This document shows, piece by piece, positions 34,453-43,259 of a DNA stretch of 64,000 bases. This stretch comes from Pseudomonas sp. UYIF39 (GTDB lineage Bacteria > Pseudomonadota > Gammaproteobacteria > Pseudomonadales > Pseudomonadaceae): assembly GCF_029963765.1 (NCBI RefSeq), contig NZ_JALBYU010000019.1, forward strand, positions 61,968 through 125,967, given 5' to 3'. Made by a program: the position numbers and the translations under genes. How positions within the stretch are numbered: position 1 is the first letter of the stretch; each line of letters begins with the position of its first letter. The notes under the pieces are model-generated. The model worked only from the letters and a program-made list of their open reading frames with translations. It was not told the origin of the DNA and ran no database searches.

Positions 34453-34728
34453 CTGTCCTACTGTCCGCCCCTGTCCAACTGCCATTTAATGCAGTTGGAC
34501 AGGTGGAGGCCGCGCTGTTGCTGGGCTGTCCTACTGTCCAACCTTTGCCCGCCACATGCACACGTAAGCGTAGCGGGTACGTAGTCGCGCCATGGCGCGC
34601 ACGCGTGCTTTTAGCTTTATCTCTATACACAAGAAAAGAATAAATAAAGTAGGACAGTAGGGCAGAGCCCCGATTCTAGGCGCTTGTAGCTGTCCTACTT
34701 CGACGATGGATAGTAGGACAGGTAGGAC
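34453..34728. repeat. CTGTCCTAC repeat cluster with two perfect inverted repeats
   Basis: Copies of CTGTCCTACTGTCC occur at 34453-34466 and 34526-34539, inverted (one mismatch) at 34649-34665, and shorter copies at 34690-34699, 34712-34721 and 34722-34728. A 12-base inverted repeat CTGTCCAACTGC/GCAGTTGGACAG spans 34471-34502, and a 10-base one CTGTCCTACT/AGTAGGACAG spans 34690-34721. Lies in a 525-base gap without a convincing gene. An iteron-type origin or regulator-binding array is likely. Confidence 0.75.
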
Positions 34729-34763
34729 GAGGCAGCAGAAGCGATAGCCGATTGAATGCATTG

Positions 34764-34796
34764 CACCCACGTTGCACCTGCGTCACACCCACGTTG
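34764..34796. repeat. Two CACCCACGTTG repeats spaced 22 bases
   Basis: CACCCACGTTG occurs at 34764-34774 and 34786-34796, each followed by a CACC or TACC continuation. The 22-base period is two helical turns, as for a dimeric regulator. The array lies upstream of the holin and packaging genes. Confidence 0.5.
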
Positions 34797-34953
34797 TACC
34801 CATATTGCTCCATGGCATTAAAACTAGCTTGCTGCCATGATAATCCACCTGTAAAAAGTACCCATCTTCGATACGTGCGACCGCAGAGAGCGGCAGGCAC
34901 TACACACCAAACCCGGCCATTGCGCCGGGTTTTTGCGTTTATGGGGTAGGGCG

Positions 34954-35298
34954 ATGACGAACGAACAGCAAGCGCTGGCAGAGATGCCAATTTGGTTAGT
35001 GATCGTCCTGGCTCTGGTCGGCGGTGTATCCGGCGAGATGTGGCGAGCCGACAAGGACGGGGCGCGGGGCTGGGCATTGTTGCGGCGATTGGCGCTTCGG
35101 TCCGGTGCCTGCATTGTCTGCGGCGTGTCGGCGATGATGTTGATGATAGGCGCGGGCATGACGATCTGGACGGCGGGCAGCTTGGGCTGCCTCACCGCAA
35201 TGGCCGGTGCCGATGTTGCCATCGGGTTGTACGAACGCTGGGCCGCCAAGCGGCTGGGCGTCTGCGAAGTGCCACCCGCAGGCGGGGAGCAGGGGTGA
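34954..35298 (+). CDS. Phage holin
   Basis: 114 residues. Three hydrophobic segments are visible: MPIWLVIVLALVGGVSG (about 11-27), ACIVCGVSAMMLMIGAG (about 53-70) and WTAGSLGCLTAMAGADVA. The polar C-terminus ends GGEQG. It should form holes in the inner membrane to release the GH19 endolysin. GGGTAGGG precedes the ATG. It is 21 kb from the endolysin, an arrangement seen in other Pseudomonas prophages where holin precedes terminase. Confidence 0.8.
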   Translation: MTNEQQALAEMPIWLVIVLALVGGVSGEMWRADKDGARGWALLRRLALRSGACIVCGVSAMMLMIGAGMTIWTAGSLGCLTAMAGADVAIGLYERWAAKRLGVCEVPPAGGEQG

Positions 35299-35390
35299 TG
35301 CACCGGTTTGGGGCGCCGAAAACTGCCGGGGACCCTGGGGGTATTCGGAGGGTACGGGGTCGGAAACCCGCGGGAAAGTGTTAGCGGACA

Positions 35391-35450
35391 GTTCACCAGC
35401 TTAGTGAACTGGGGCGAACAGGTGAACCCCCCTGTATTCATTAGGTGAAC
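35391..35450. promoter_or_regulatory. GTGAAC repeats before terminase (cos/TerS-site candidate)
   Basis: GTTCAC at 35391 and GTGAAC at 35404, 35422 and 35445 lie just upstream of the small terminase gene, with a GCGAAC variant at 35414. The first two form an inverted pair. Such arrays fit small-terminase binding (cosB-like). A G/C-rich stretch at 35299-35380 could contain the nicking site. Confidence 0.45.
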
Positions 35451-35463
35451 AGGACATTCCATC

Positions 35464-36021
35464 ATGACTGTAATCAGCAAAACGGAGTTTGCGGCACGGC
35501 GAGGCTGGGCTAAATCGTATGTTTCCAAGTTGGCCAATCAGGATCGGTTGGTACTGACTGACGATGGCAAGGTCGAGTTGGAAGCCACCGAAGCGTTACT
35601 GGCTGAGTCCGCCGACCCCAGCAAAGCCGCCGTCGCGAACCGCCACGAACGGCTTCGCCTTCAAAGGGAGGCTGAAATCGCCGTCGAAGAACCTGCGGTG
35701 CCGCAAGTAGGGCAGGCGGTGGACTTTCAAAAGTCTCGGGCTCTGCGCGAGCACTACCTGGCTCTGCAAGAGCAAGCCAACTTTCACAAACAGCAGGGCA
35801 CCTTGGTCGAGCGTATCGCGGTGGAAACCGGCGCCTTCAACGCAGGTCGCCTGTTGCGGGACCAACTGCTGGGCATGCCCCCGCAACTGGCACCGGAACT
35901 GGCCGTCATGACCGACCCCTGGCAAATCGAAAAGCACCTGACGGCGGCTATCCGTCGCTCGCTTGAGGATGCAGAACGCTTGTCCTCAGCGGATCTTGAA
36001 CACGCCCTGACCACGAGTTAA
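35464..36021 (+). CDS. Terminase small subunit
   Basis: DNA-recognition subunit of the packaging motor, 185 residues. The N-terminal winged helix-turn-helix (KTEFAARRGWAKSYVSKLAN) resembles lambda Nu1. A long helical middle and a C-terminal tail for the large subunit follow. It ends 4 bases before the GpA-type large subunit, which supports the pairing. Confidence 0.85.
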   Translation: MTVISKTEFAARRGWAKSYVSKLANQDRLVLTDDGKVELEATEALLAESADPSKAAVANRHERLRLQREAEIAVEEPAVPQVGQAVDFQKSRALREHYLALQEQANFHKQQGTLVERIAVETGAFNAGRLLRDQLLGMPPQLAPELAVMTDPWQIEKHLTAAIRRSLEDAERLSSADLEHALTTS

Positions 36022-36025
36022 ACCC

Positions 36026-38041
36026 ATGCCCACGGAAATCCCTGACGGTGCTGAGGTGTACCGGGAGGCGTATTTTCGTGGGCTGCATCCTGACCCAGAT
36101 GTCTGGGTCGATGAGTGGGCTGACGAGTACATGCGTATCCCGCGTGACACCGGTGCCGCTGAGCCGGGCCAGTACCGCACGTCCCGCACGCCCTATGCCC
36201 GCGAGCCGATGCGCTGCCTGTCGCCGGCTCACCCCTGCAAACGCGTGATCACCATGGTCGCGTCGCAGTTGATGAAAACCCAGATCGCCTTGAACTGGAT
36301 CGGCGGTCTGATTCACATGGCGCCGTCGAACATCCTGACCCTGCTACCGAGCCTCGGCCTGGCCAAACGGGTGTCATCTCGGATCGGCAAAACCATTAAG
36401 GCGACCCCGGTTCTGCGTGAACGGGTGGCGTCTAGCCGTTCACGAGACTCACGCAACACCATGGACACCAAGGAGTTCGAGGGTGGTTCTCTGTACGTCA
36501 CCACCGCCGGTTCTGCGGCCAACCTTTCGGAGCTGTCGGCACGCTACGTTTACGGTGATGAAATCGACCGCTGGGAAGTGGACATCGGTGAGGAGGGCGA
36601 CCCTATCGAGCTGGCGGAAACCCGAGGCAGTACCTTCGGCCGCAACGCCAAGTTCTACTTCTCCAGCTCACCGACCATCAAGGGCGCCTCGCGGATCTCC
36701 GACCTGTTCGAGGGCAGCGACCAGCGTTATTACTACGTACCATGCCCGACCTGTGGGCACATGCAGACCCTGGAATGGGAACGCCTTCACTACTCGAAGG
36801 ACTACAGCGTGGTGCACTACCAGTGCGCTGGGCCTGAGTGTGACGTGCTGATCGAGGAGTACCACAAGGGCGAAATGCTCGCCAACGGCGAGTGGCGTGC
36901 CCATGCCGAAGGCGACGGCGAGACCGTTGGCTTCCACCTCAACGCGTTGTATTCGCCGCTTGGTTGGATGGACTGGAAGTCGCTGGCCAAGCAATTCGAG
37001 AAGGCCAAAAAGGCCCAGGCTAAAGGCGATCTAGAGCCCATGCAGGTGTTCTACAACACCCGCCTGGCGAAGGTCTGGGACGCAGCCCAAGAGCAAACCA
37101 AAGCCGATGTGCTGAGAAAACGGGCGCGGCTGGAAGGCTTCACCCTCGGCTCACTGCCGGCGGCGGTGCTGATGATTACCGGCTCCGTCGACGTCCAGGC
37201 GAACCGCTTGGAGTTCATGGCGATGGGGTGGGGCGCCGGCATGGAGCGCTGGGTCGTCGACTACCAGGTGGTCTCGGGTGATCCCGCAGATGAGCGCACC
37301 TGGGCGGCCTTGGACGAATTGCTCAAGGCCAAATATCGCCATCCGTGCGGTGTCGGCCTCGGCATTCTCGCGGTGGCCGTCGACTCCGGCGGTCACCACA
37401 CCGATGAGGTCTATCAGTTCTGCCGCGTACGCCGCTGGCGGAACGTGTTCGCCATCAAGGGGGCGAGCAAGCCCGGCAAGCCGGTCATTGCTCAACGCCC
37501 GTCGATGGTCGACGTGACATGGAAAGGTCAGACCGAACGCAACGGCGCCGAGCTGTGGTTCGTCGGTACCGACACGGCCAAGGACTGGATCTACAACCGC
37601 TACCCGTTCGAATCTGGACCGGGTGCACTGCACTTTGCCAATGACCTGCCGGACGATTTCTTCGACCAGTGCGTCGCGGAGCGCAAGGTTGCGCGCTACA
37701 TACGCGGACACAAGCGCATTGAGTGGGTCAAGGGTAAGGCCGAGCGTAACGAAGCACTCGACTTGATGGTGTATTGCCTGGCCATGGCGCACTACCTGGG
37801 TCTCAACCGTTACAAGGAACACGACTGGGAGCGAGTGCGTCAGTCCCTGGCGCAGTCTGGTCTGTTCGACGACGCATTGGGCATCAAGCCTGTTCAAGGC
37901 GAACGTGTCACCGGCCCAGCAACACCGGTTGCTGCACTGCAATCGGCTCCACAACCTACTGCTCCGGTCGTGCCATTGCGACCGGCAGCACCGCCACCTC
38001 AACGCCGCAGCTCCACCAGCGGTTATCTGAAGAGACGCTGA
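36026..38041 (+). CDS. Terminase large subunit, GpA family
   Basis: ATPase and nuclease that cuts and packages DNA at cos. 671 residues. The ATPase has a deviant Walker A (ASQLMKTQIALNW), the ILTLLPSLGLAKR segment and Walker B VYGDEIDRW. A zinc-like CPTCGHMQTLEWE insertion follows. The nuclease part carries SVDVQANRLEFM and ALDLMVYCLAMAHYLGL. The C-terminus is Pro-rich. GpA terminases imply a cos-packaging phage with cohesive ends. Confidence 0.93.
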   Translation: MPTEIPDGAEVYREAYFRGLHPDPDVWVDEWADEYMRIPRDTGAAEPGQYRTSRTPYAREPMRCLSPAHPCKRVITMVASQLMKTQIALNWIGGLIHMAPSNILTLLPSLGLAKRVSSRIGKTIKATPVLRERVASSRSRDSRNTMDTKEFEGGSLYVTTAGSAANLSELSARYVYGDEIDRWEVDIGEEGDPIELAETRGSTFGRNAKFYFSSSPTIKGASRISDLFEGSDQRYYYVPCPTCGHMQTLEWERLHYSKDYSVVHYQCAGPECDVLIEEYHKGEMLANGEWRAHAEGDGETVGFHLNALYSPLGWMDWKSLAKQFEKAKKAQAKGDLEPMQVFYNTRLAKVWDAAQEQTKADVLRKRARLEGFTLGSLPAAVLMITGSVDVQANRLEFMAMGWGAGMERWVVDYQVVSGDPADERTWAALDELLKAKYRHPCGVGLGILAVAVDSGGHHTDEVYQFCRVRRWRNVFAIKGASKPGKPVIAQRPSMVDVTWKGQTERNGAELWFVGTDTAKDWIYNRYPFESGPGALHFANDLPDDFFDQCVAERKVARYIRGHKRIEWVKGKAERNEALDLMVYCLAMAHYLGLNRYKEHDWERVRQSLAQSGLFDDALGIKPVQGERVTGPATPVAALQSAPQPTAPVVPLRPAAPPPQRRSSTSGYLKRR

Positions 38042-38042
38042 T

Positions 38043-38249
38043 ATGTCCTTTACCCAAAAGCACCTCGACGCGGTTGAGGCGGCCATCGCACGTGGTGAAA
38101 AAGTCGTGCGCTACACCGACCGCACCGTGGAATACCGCACCATCGATGAACTGCTCAAGGCGCGCGATCAGATCCGCACTTCGCTGGTCAACTCAGCTGG
38201 CCCGCGCTCGCGCGTGGTCAGGCTGTACCACGGAGGCAAAGGAGTCTAA
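38043..38249 (+). CDS. Head-tail joining protein gpW
   Basis: 68 residues, the size of lambda gpW. TQKHLDAVEAAIARGEKVVR and YRTIDELLKARDQIR are family features. It plugs the portal after packaging. Its stop overlaps the portal start by one base. Confidence 0.85.
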   Translation: MSFTQKHLDAVEAAIARGEKVVRYTDRTVEYRTIDELLKARDQIRTSLVNSAGPRSRVVRLYHGGKGV

Positions 38250-39730
38250 TGGCCCGTCACTATCCGACGCTGACCCGTAATGGATTCGTGCTGCCATCGA
38301 ACATCAAGGCCAGTTACGAAGGCGCCGGCGAAGGGCGCCGTTCCACTGGCTGGGATGCTCCCGACAATGGAATCAACAGCATCAACACCCCGGCATTGCG
38401 CAACCTGCGCTCGCGTTCGCGGGCAGCGGTTCGTAATGATCCGTATGCCTTCAATGTGATCGACAAGCGCGTCAGCAACCTGATCGGCACGGGCATCACC
38501 CCTCGGCCGACGACCGACGATGACGCGTTACGCAAGTTGCTGCAGGAGCTGTGGGGGGATTGGGTCGATGAATCGGATGCGGATGATCGCACTGACTTCT
38601 ACGGCCAGCAGGCTCTGGTGGCGCGCACGGTTGAAACCTCGGGCGAGTGTTTTGTACGGCTGCGACCGCGCAGCCTGGACGAGGGTTTGGCGGTTCCGCT
38701 GCAGTTACAGATTCTGGCCCCGGAGTTTGTCCCGCACGACAAGTACGAGAGCACCAAAAGCGGTAACACCATCCGCGCCGGGATCGAGTTCAACCCGGGG
38801 GGCAAGCGGGTGGCGTACTGGATGTACCTGTCGCATCCACGCGATGCGGCCTCGCTGAACGCCGGCTACAACCAGTTGGTCCGCGTGCCGGCCGCCCAGG
38901 TACTACACATCTTCGAGCCCGTAGAACCCGGTCAACTGCGCGGGGTGCCGCGATTGTCACCGGTGCTCAAGCGTCTGCGCAGTCTCGACAACTACGATGA
39001 CGCGGTGTTGTTTCGCCAGGAGGTGGCCAACCTGTTTGCCGGCTTTATCAAGCGGCCGACACCGGAGTCGGGACCGGTTCCCAGAGATCCGGTGACCGGG
39101 GCGCCGCTGAGCCTGGATCGCGATGGTTTCACGCCGATGGTCGCGCTGGAGCCGGGCACCATGCAGGAGCTGGGGCCAGGTGAAGAGGTGGAATTCTCCA
39201 AACCACCGGACGCGGGCAACAACTATCCGGACTTCATGCGGCAACAACTGATGGCTGCAGCAGCCGGTTCCGGCACGCCTTACGAGATCCTCACCGGCGA
39301 CATGCGCGGGATCAACGACCGAGCGCTGCGGGTGGTGCTCAACGAGTTTCGGCGCCGTCTGGAACAACTGCAATTCGGCGTTTACGTCCACCAGCTTTGC
39401 CGCCCAGTGCGGGCCGCCTGGATGGACATGGCCGTGTTGTCCGGTGTCCTGGTGCTGGGCGATTACGCGCAAAAGCGCCGTGACTACCTGCGTACCCGTT
39501 GGGTGCCGCAAGGTTGGGCCTACATCCAGCCGGTGCAGGACGTTCAGGCTCGTCGGATGGAAGTGCAGGCCGGTTTTGCCTCACGCAGCGAGATGGTCCT
39601 GCGCACCGGCTACGACGCCGAAACGGTCGACTTGGAAAACGCCGCCGATCTGGCGCGGGCCACGGCGTTGGGCCTCAACTACAACACCCTGGATGCCGTC
39701 GATACAACCGACGACAAGGAGCAACCATGA
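38249..39730 (+). CDS. Portal protein, lambda GpB family
   Basis: Dodecameric ring for DNA entry, 493 residues. Typical segments are LRNLRSRSRAAVRNDPYAF near the N-terminus, KRVSNLIGTGITPRP, and AAAAGSGTPYEILTGDMRG in the C-terminal half. It overlaps the protease gene by ATGA. Confidence 0.93.
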   Translation: MARHYPTLTRNGFVLPSNIKASYEGAGEGRRSTGWDAPDNGINSINTPALRNLRSRSRAAVRNDPYAFNVIDKRVSNLIGTGITPRPTTDDDALRKLLQELWGDWVDESDADDRTDFYGQQALVARTVETSGECFVRLRPRSLDEGLAVPLQLQILAPEFVPHDKYESTKSGNTIRAGIEFNPGGKRVAYWMYLSHPRDAASLNAGYNQLVRVPAAQVLHIFEPVEPGQLRGVPRLSPVLKRLRSLDNYDDAVLFRQEVANLFAGFIKRPTPESGPVPRDPVTGAPLSLDRDGFTPMVALEPGTMQELGPGEEVEFSKPPDAGNNYPDFMRQQLMAAAAGSGTPYEILTGDMRGINDRALRVVLNEFRRRLEQLQFGVYVHQLCRPVRAAWMDMAVLSGVLVLGDYAQKRRDYLRTRWVPQGWAYIQPVQDVQARRMEVQAGFASRSEMVLRTGYDAETVDLENAADLARATALGLNYNTLDAVDTTDDKEQP

Positions 39731-40881
39731 GCAAAAAAGCGCGACCGCGCGTTTACAACCGGGCAGGCAAGCGGGTGCAGGTTCAGGACAAGACCTGGTA
39801 TGCGTTGCAGGCCAGCGGTGAGGCCGTCGAGCGGGTAATCGAAGTCTTTGTCTACGGCGAGATCGGTACCTGGGGCATTACCGCCAATCAATTTGTTCAA
39901 GACCTGCGCGCCATGGACGACGGCGTCTCCCCGGTGATCGCGGCATTCAACAGCATCGGCGGGGATTTGTTTGACGGGCTGGCGATGCATAACGCGCTGT
40001 CGCGTCTGGGCGAGCGTTGCACCGGCCGGATTGATGCCTTGGCTGCCAGTGCCGCCAGCGTGGCGGTGTGCGGTGCGCATCGAGTGGTGATTGCGGCCAA
40101 CGCCATGCTGATGATCCACAACCCCTACACCTATGCTGGTGGGGATGCAGAGGACTTCCGCCGAGTTGCTGATGTGCTGGATCAGACCCTGGAGGCGATC
40201 ATTGCGGCCTACAAGGCCAAGGCGCCCGACATCGATGACGCCGAGCTGCGGCGTATGGTCAGCGCCGAAACCTGGCTGACGGCGAATGAAGCCGTGGCCC
40301 TGGGTTTGGCTGACGAAGTCGGCGACGGCATCACGGTCAAGGCCTGCCTCGGCCAAGGCGCAGTGTTGCAGCGTTACCAGCACGCGCCCGCTGACTTGCT
40401 GGCTCAGCTCGACGAACCACCCGAAGAGGATCCGGAGCTGGAGCCTATCGATCCGCCGTTGGTGCCAGTGGTGGTCGACTCGGCCAAGTTGGCACTGATG
40501 ATCACCCAGCGCTGTACGGCGGCGGGCATCAGTAACCTGGTCGAGCCGCTGCTTAGCTCGACCCAGCTCGAAAGCGAAGAGATCGTCCTGGCCGGCCTGA
40601 CTCGGGCCAAGGCGGTGAATGACCTCTGCGTGGCTGCCCGCTTGCCGGAGTTCAGCGCCGAGTACGTTGCGGCGGGGCTGGATGCTGCGGCGGTCCGGGC
40701 TCGTCTGTTCGACAAGATTGTCACCAGCGGCAAGGGCTTTGAAATCGACAACAGTCTGCCGCTGGACGACGACCCAGTGCCTACGGTGCTGGCCAAACAA
40801 CCTGATCCCACCTCGATCTGGGCCTCGCGACAAGCGGCTCAATCTGGCACTGCGCGCGGCGCGAAAGGAGCAAGAGCATGA
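39727..40881 (+). CDS. Prohead protease (ClpP/S49-like), lambda gpC type
   Basis: 384 residues. The N-terminal ClpP-like domain has the catalytic Ser in DALAASAASVAVCGAH and the His in MLMIHNPYT, with the Asp expected near the DIDDAELRRM segment. The C-terminal third is a likely scaffold part, as in lambda gpC/Nu3. The ATG overlapping the portal stop is used; a longer upstream frame is a shadow of the portal gene. Confidence 0.9.
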   Translation: MSKKARPRVYNRAGKRVQVQDKTWYALQASGEAVERVIEVFVYGEIGTWGITANQFVQDLRAMDDGVSPVIAAFNSIGGDLFDGLAMHNALSRLGERCTGRIDALAASAASVAVCGAHRVVIAANAMLMIHNPYTYAGGDAEDFRRVADVLDQTLEAIIAAYKAKAPDIDDAELRRMVSAETWLTANEAVALGLADEVGDGITVKACLGQGAVLQRYQHAPADLLAQLDEPPEEDPELEPIDPPLVPVVVDSAKLALMITQRCTAAGISNLVEPLLSSTQLESEEIVLAGLTRAKAVNDLCVAARLPEFSAEYVAAGLDAAAVRARLFDKIVTSGKGFEIDNSLPLDDDPVPTVLAKQPDPTSIWASRQAAQSGTARGAKGARA

Positions 40882-41222
40882 CCATCAAAAAAGAGCCGAT
40901 CCACACGGGCGAGTTTCTCCTGTCCGAAGGCGCCGGGAACATTTCGCGGGAAACGATCAACGTCGCCGCTGGCCCCGCGCTGAACTCGGGCCAGGTACTC
41001 GGCCTGGTCACGGCTTCGCGGGAATTCGCGCCGTATGACCCGAACGCCGAAGACGGGACTCAGGCTGCCGTGGCGATTCTCTACGGGCCGCTGGGCGAGT
41101 CGGACATTGTGCGCCGTGGTCGCGCGGTGGTGCGGCTGGCGGAAGTCAGCGAAGTGCATCTGACCGGGCTGGACCCAGAGGCCGAAAAGGATCTGGCCAC
41201 CCATTTCCTGATCGTTCGTTAA
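40878..41222 (+). CDS. Head decoration protein (lambda gpD type)
   Basis: 114 residues, the length of lambda gpD. HTGEFLLSEGAGNISRETI and SGQVLGLVTASREFAPYDP are characteristic. It trimerises on the expanded capsid. Coupled to the protease by ATGA and followed by a hairpin. Confidence 0.88.
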   Translation: MTIKKEPIHTGEFLLSEGAGNISRETINVAAGPALNSGQVLGLVTASREFAPYDPNAEDGTQAAVAILYGPLGESDIVRRGRAVVRLAEVSEVHLTGLDPEAEKDLATHFLIVR

Positions 41223-41244
41223 GACCCTCAGTCACGTTTCCCCA

Positions 41245-41266
41245 GCCCGCCTTGAGCGGGCTTTTC
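41245..41266 (+). terminator. Hairpin between decoration and capsid genes
   Basis: AGCCCGC/GCGGGCT stem with a CTTGA loop and four T. Probably a partial terminator or stabiliser that sets the ratio of capsid to upstream mRNA. Confidence 0.6.
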
Positions 41267-41284
41267 AATTTCTGGAGAGTACCC

Positions 41285-42280
41285 ATGGCCGACATCGCCA
41301 TTTTTGACGACGAAGCGTTTACCGTTACCGCGTTGACCGCTGCACTCAACGATCAACCTTACCTGCCGGGCCGCATCAGCAACCTGGGCCTGTTTCGCGA
41401 GGAAGGCATCACCACCCTGACCGTTCAGATCGAAAAGGACGGCGACACCCTGGCGCTGGTGCCGGCTGGTGAGCGGGGCGGTTCTGGTCTGGTGGTCGCA
41501 GCCAGCAAGCGCAACCTAATCCCGTTCAACACCGTGCACCTGCCTGAACGCTTCACCATCAAGGCGGATGAGATTCAGGGCATTCGTGCCTTCGGTACCC
41601 GCACCGAGCTGCAGGCGGTGCAAGACGTGGTCAATACCCGTCTGGCCAAAGCGCGCCGTCAATTGGATGCAACCCACGAGTTCCAGCGCATGGGCGCACT
41701 CAACGGCCTGATCCTGGATGCCGATGGTTCTACGGTGCTGCTGAACCTGTATGACCGCTTCGGTGTGGAACGACAGGAACTGTCCATGGGCTTGGCCGAC
41801 CCGAGCACGGAGCTGCGGGTCAAATGCGGCGAAGCGTTGGATATGCAAGAAGACGCGCTTGGCAGCGTGACCAGCACCAGTTCCCGCACCTTCTGCGGCA
41901 AGAACTTCTGGAACAAGCTGATCGTTCACAAATCGGTCAAGGAGACCTACCTCAACAGCCAACAGGCGGCGGCTCTGCGGGGTGACGCCCGGGAGAGCTT
42001 CGAGTTCGGTGGAATCATCTGGGAGCGCTACCGTGGCAAAGTGGCCGGTGTGTCTTTCGTCCACGACGATAAGGCGCTGCTGGTCCCTGAAGGTGTGCCG
42101 GATCTGTACATCTCGGTGTTCGCGCCGGCCGACTACATGGAGACGGTCAACACACAGGGCCTTCCGTACTACAGCATGATCGAGCCGCTGCCTTTCAATA
42201 AAGGCATGGCTGGCGAAGCTCAGTCCAACCCGCTGCATTTGTGCACTCGACCTCGCGCCCAGATCCTGCTGGAACTCTGA
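41285..42280 (+). CDS. Major capsid protein, lambda GpE family
   Basis: 331 residues. MADIAIFDDEAFTVTALTAA is the usual start, preceded by CTGGAGAG. FKDQPY-like and LPERFTIKADEIQGIRAFG sequences and the C-terminal RPRAQILLEL are family marks. It should form the HK97-fold capsid. Confidence 0.93.
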   Translation: MADIAIFDDEAFTVTALTAALNDQPYLPGRISNLGLFREEGITTLTVQIEKDGDTLALVPAGERGGSGLVVAASKRNLIPFNTVHLPERFTIKADEIQGIRAFGTRTELQAVQDVVNTRLAKARRQLDATHEFQRMGALNGLILDADGSTVLLNLYDRFGVERQELSMGLADPSTELRVKCGEALDMQEDALGSVTSTSSRTFCGKNFWNKLIVHKSVKETYLNSQQAAALRGDARESFEFGGIIWERYRGKVAGVSFVHDDKALLVPEGVPDLYISVFAPADYMETVNTQGLPYYSMIEPLPFNKGMAGEAQSNPLHLCTRPRAQILLEL

Positions 42281-42282
42281 CC

Positions 42283-42603
42283 GTGGGCTTTCGTGACCTG
42301 GTCGCCGAGGTCGACGCGGTGGTGTTCGAAACGCTGGGCGATACCGCACGGATCGAGGGTCGCGAAGAGCCGGTGTTCGGCATGTTTGCCGCGCCCTGGT
42401 TGCAGCCGAAACTCGGCAAGCTGAACACCGGCTTACGTGAGCCTCGGTTCGAGATCCGTGTCAGCGATTCGCAGGGCCTTGTTCGTGGGCTGTTGGTCAG
42501 CATCGATTTGCCTGCCTTGGATGGCGGCGGCGATTACGATCTGCTGCAGCTGGAGCCGAGCGGCGACGGTCTGGTCGCCTTGATCCTGAGGTTACGCCCA
42601 TGA
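42283..42603 (+). CDS. Head-tail connector (lambda gpFII-like)
   Basis: 106 residues from a GTG two bases after the capsid stop. A beta-rich protein with FETLGDTARIEGREEPVFGM typical of head-tail joining proteins. It overlaps the next gene by ATGA. The ribosome site is weak, so reinitiation after the capsid gene is likely. Confidence 0.75.
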   Translation: MGFRDLVAEVDAVVFETLGDTARIEGREEPVFGMFAAPWLQPKLGKLNTGLREPRFEIRVSDSQGLVRGLLVSIDLPALDGGGDYDLLQLEPSGDGLVALILRLRP

Positions 42604-43259
42604 GCGTCGGTAGCCATTTCAAACCCTCGGCCGGCGGCGGGATGATCTCCATCCAGTCTTCGGCCGCAGACCTTCAGGCGTTTCAGGACTTTGCCAAGTT
42701 GGTGCCCAAGGCTGCAGCCACTGCGCACCGACGTGCGATCAACAAAACGTTGGGGTGGTTGCGCACGCACATCGCCCGGGCTGTCAGTCGACAGGAGCGC
42801 ATCGCCGTCGCGGCGGTGCGTCAACGCTTGCGCAGTTACCCGGTGTCCGGCGGGGCAGCGAGCGGCAAGCTCTGGTTTGGTTTGAATGCCATCGAGTCCA
42901 GCCGGATCGGTCGCGCACGGCAGACCGGCAGCGGCGTATCGGTGGCGGGGCGGCGTTACCAGGGCGCGTTCCTGAAGAAGGTATACGGCAACAAGCCGGA
43001 CATCTGGATTCGCACCGCGAGCAAGCATTTCAACGCGGACGATTACCCCGATAGCACGGTGTCACCCGGTCACGGGCCGAGTTCGGGGTGGGTCGCGGAA
43101 AACGGCAGTCGCTTTCCGTTGGCCAAGGCCAAAGTGTCTCTGGAGCAAGCCCGTCCGCACTTTGAAAGCTGGGTACAAAAGGCCGATGAACGCTTGCTGG
43201 AGATCCTGAAACAGGAGCTCAACTTTGAGCTGCAGAAGTACCTCAAGAGGATCGCTTAA
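42600..43259 (+). CDS. Minor tail/completion protein, gpZ-like
   Basis: 219 residues. The start ISIQSSAADLQAFQDFAKLV and basic ATAHRRAINKTLGWLRTHIA are features of the prophage minor tail protein Z family. The C-terminus is helical (LLEILKQELNFELQKYL). It probably closes the head-proximal end of the tail. Confidence 0.75.
   Translation: MSVGSHFKPSAGGGMISIQSSAADLQAFQDFAKLVPKAAATAHRRAINKTLGWLRTHIARAVSRQERIAVAAVRQRLRSYPVSGGAASGKLWFGLNAIESSRIGRARQTGSGVSVAGRRYQGAFLKKVYGNKPDIWIRTASKHFNADDYPDSTVSPGHGPSSGWVAENGSRFPLAKAKVSLEQARPHFESWVQKADERLLEILKQELNFELQKYLKRIA

Noticed and set aside
34425..34643. Plus-strand frame of about 72 codons from a GTG overlapping the late-regulator stop
   Set aside because: It runs through the repeat cluster, its composition is dictated by the repeats, and no family or conserved pattern is visible.
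37151..38086. Minus-strand frame of 311 codons opposite the large terminase
   Set aside because: No domain or ribosome site; the opposite strand is a certain terminase gene.
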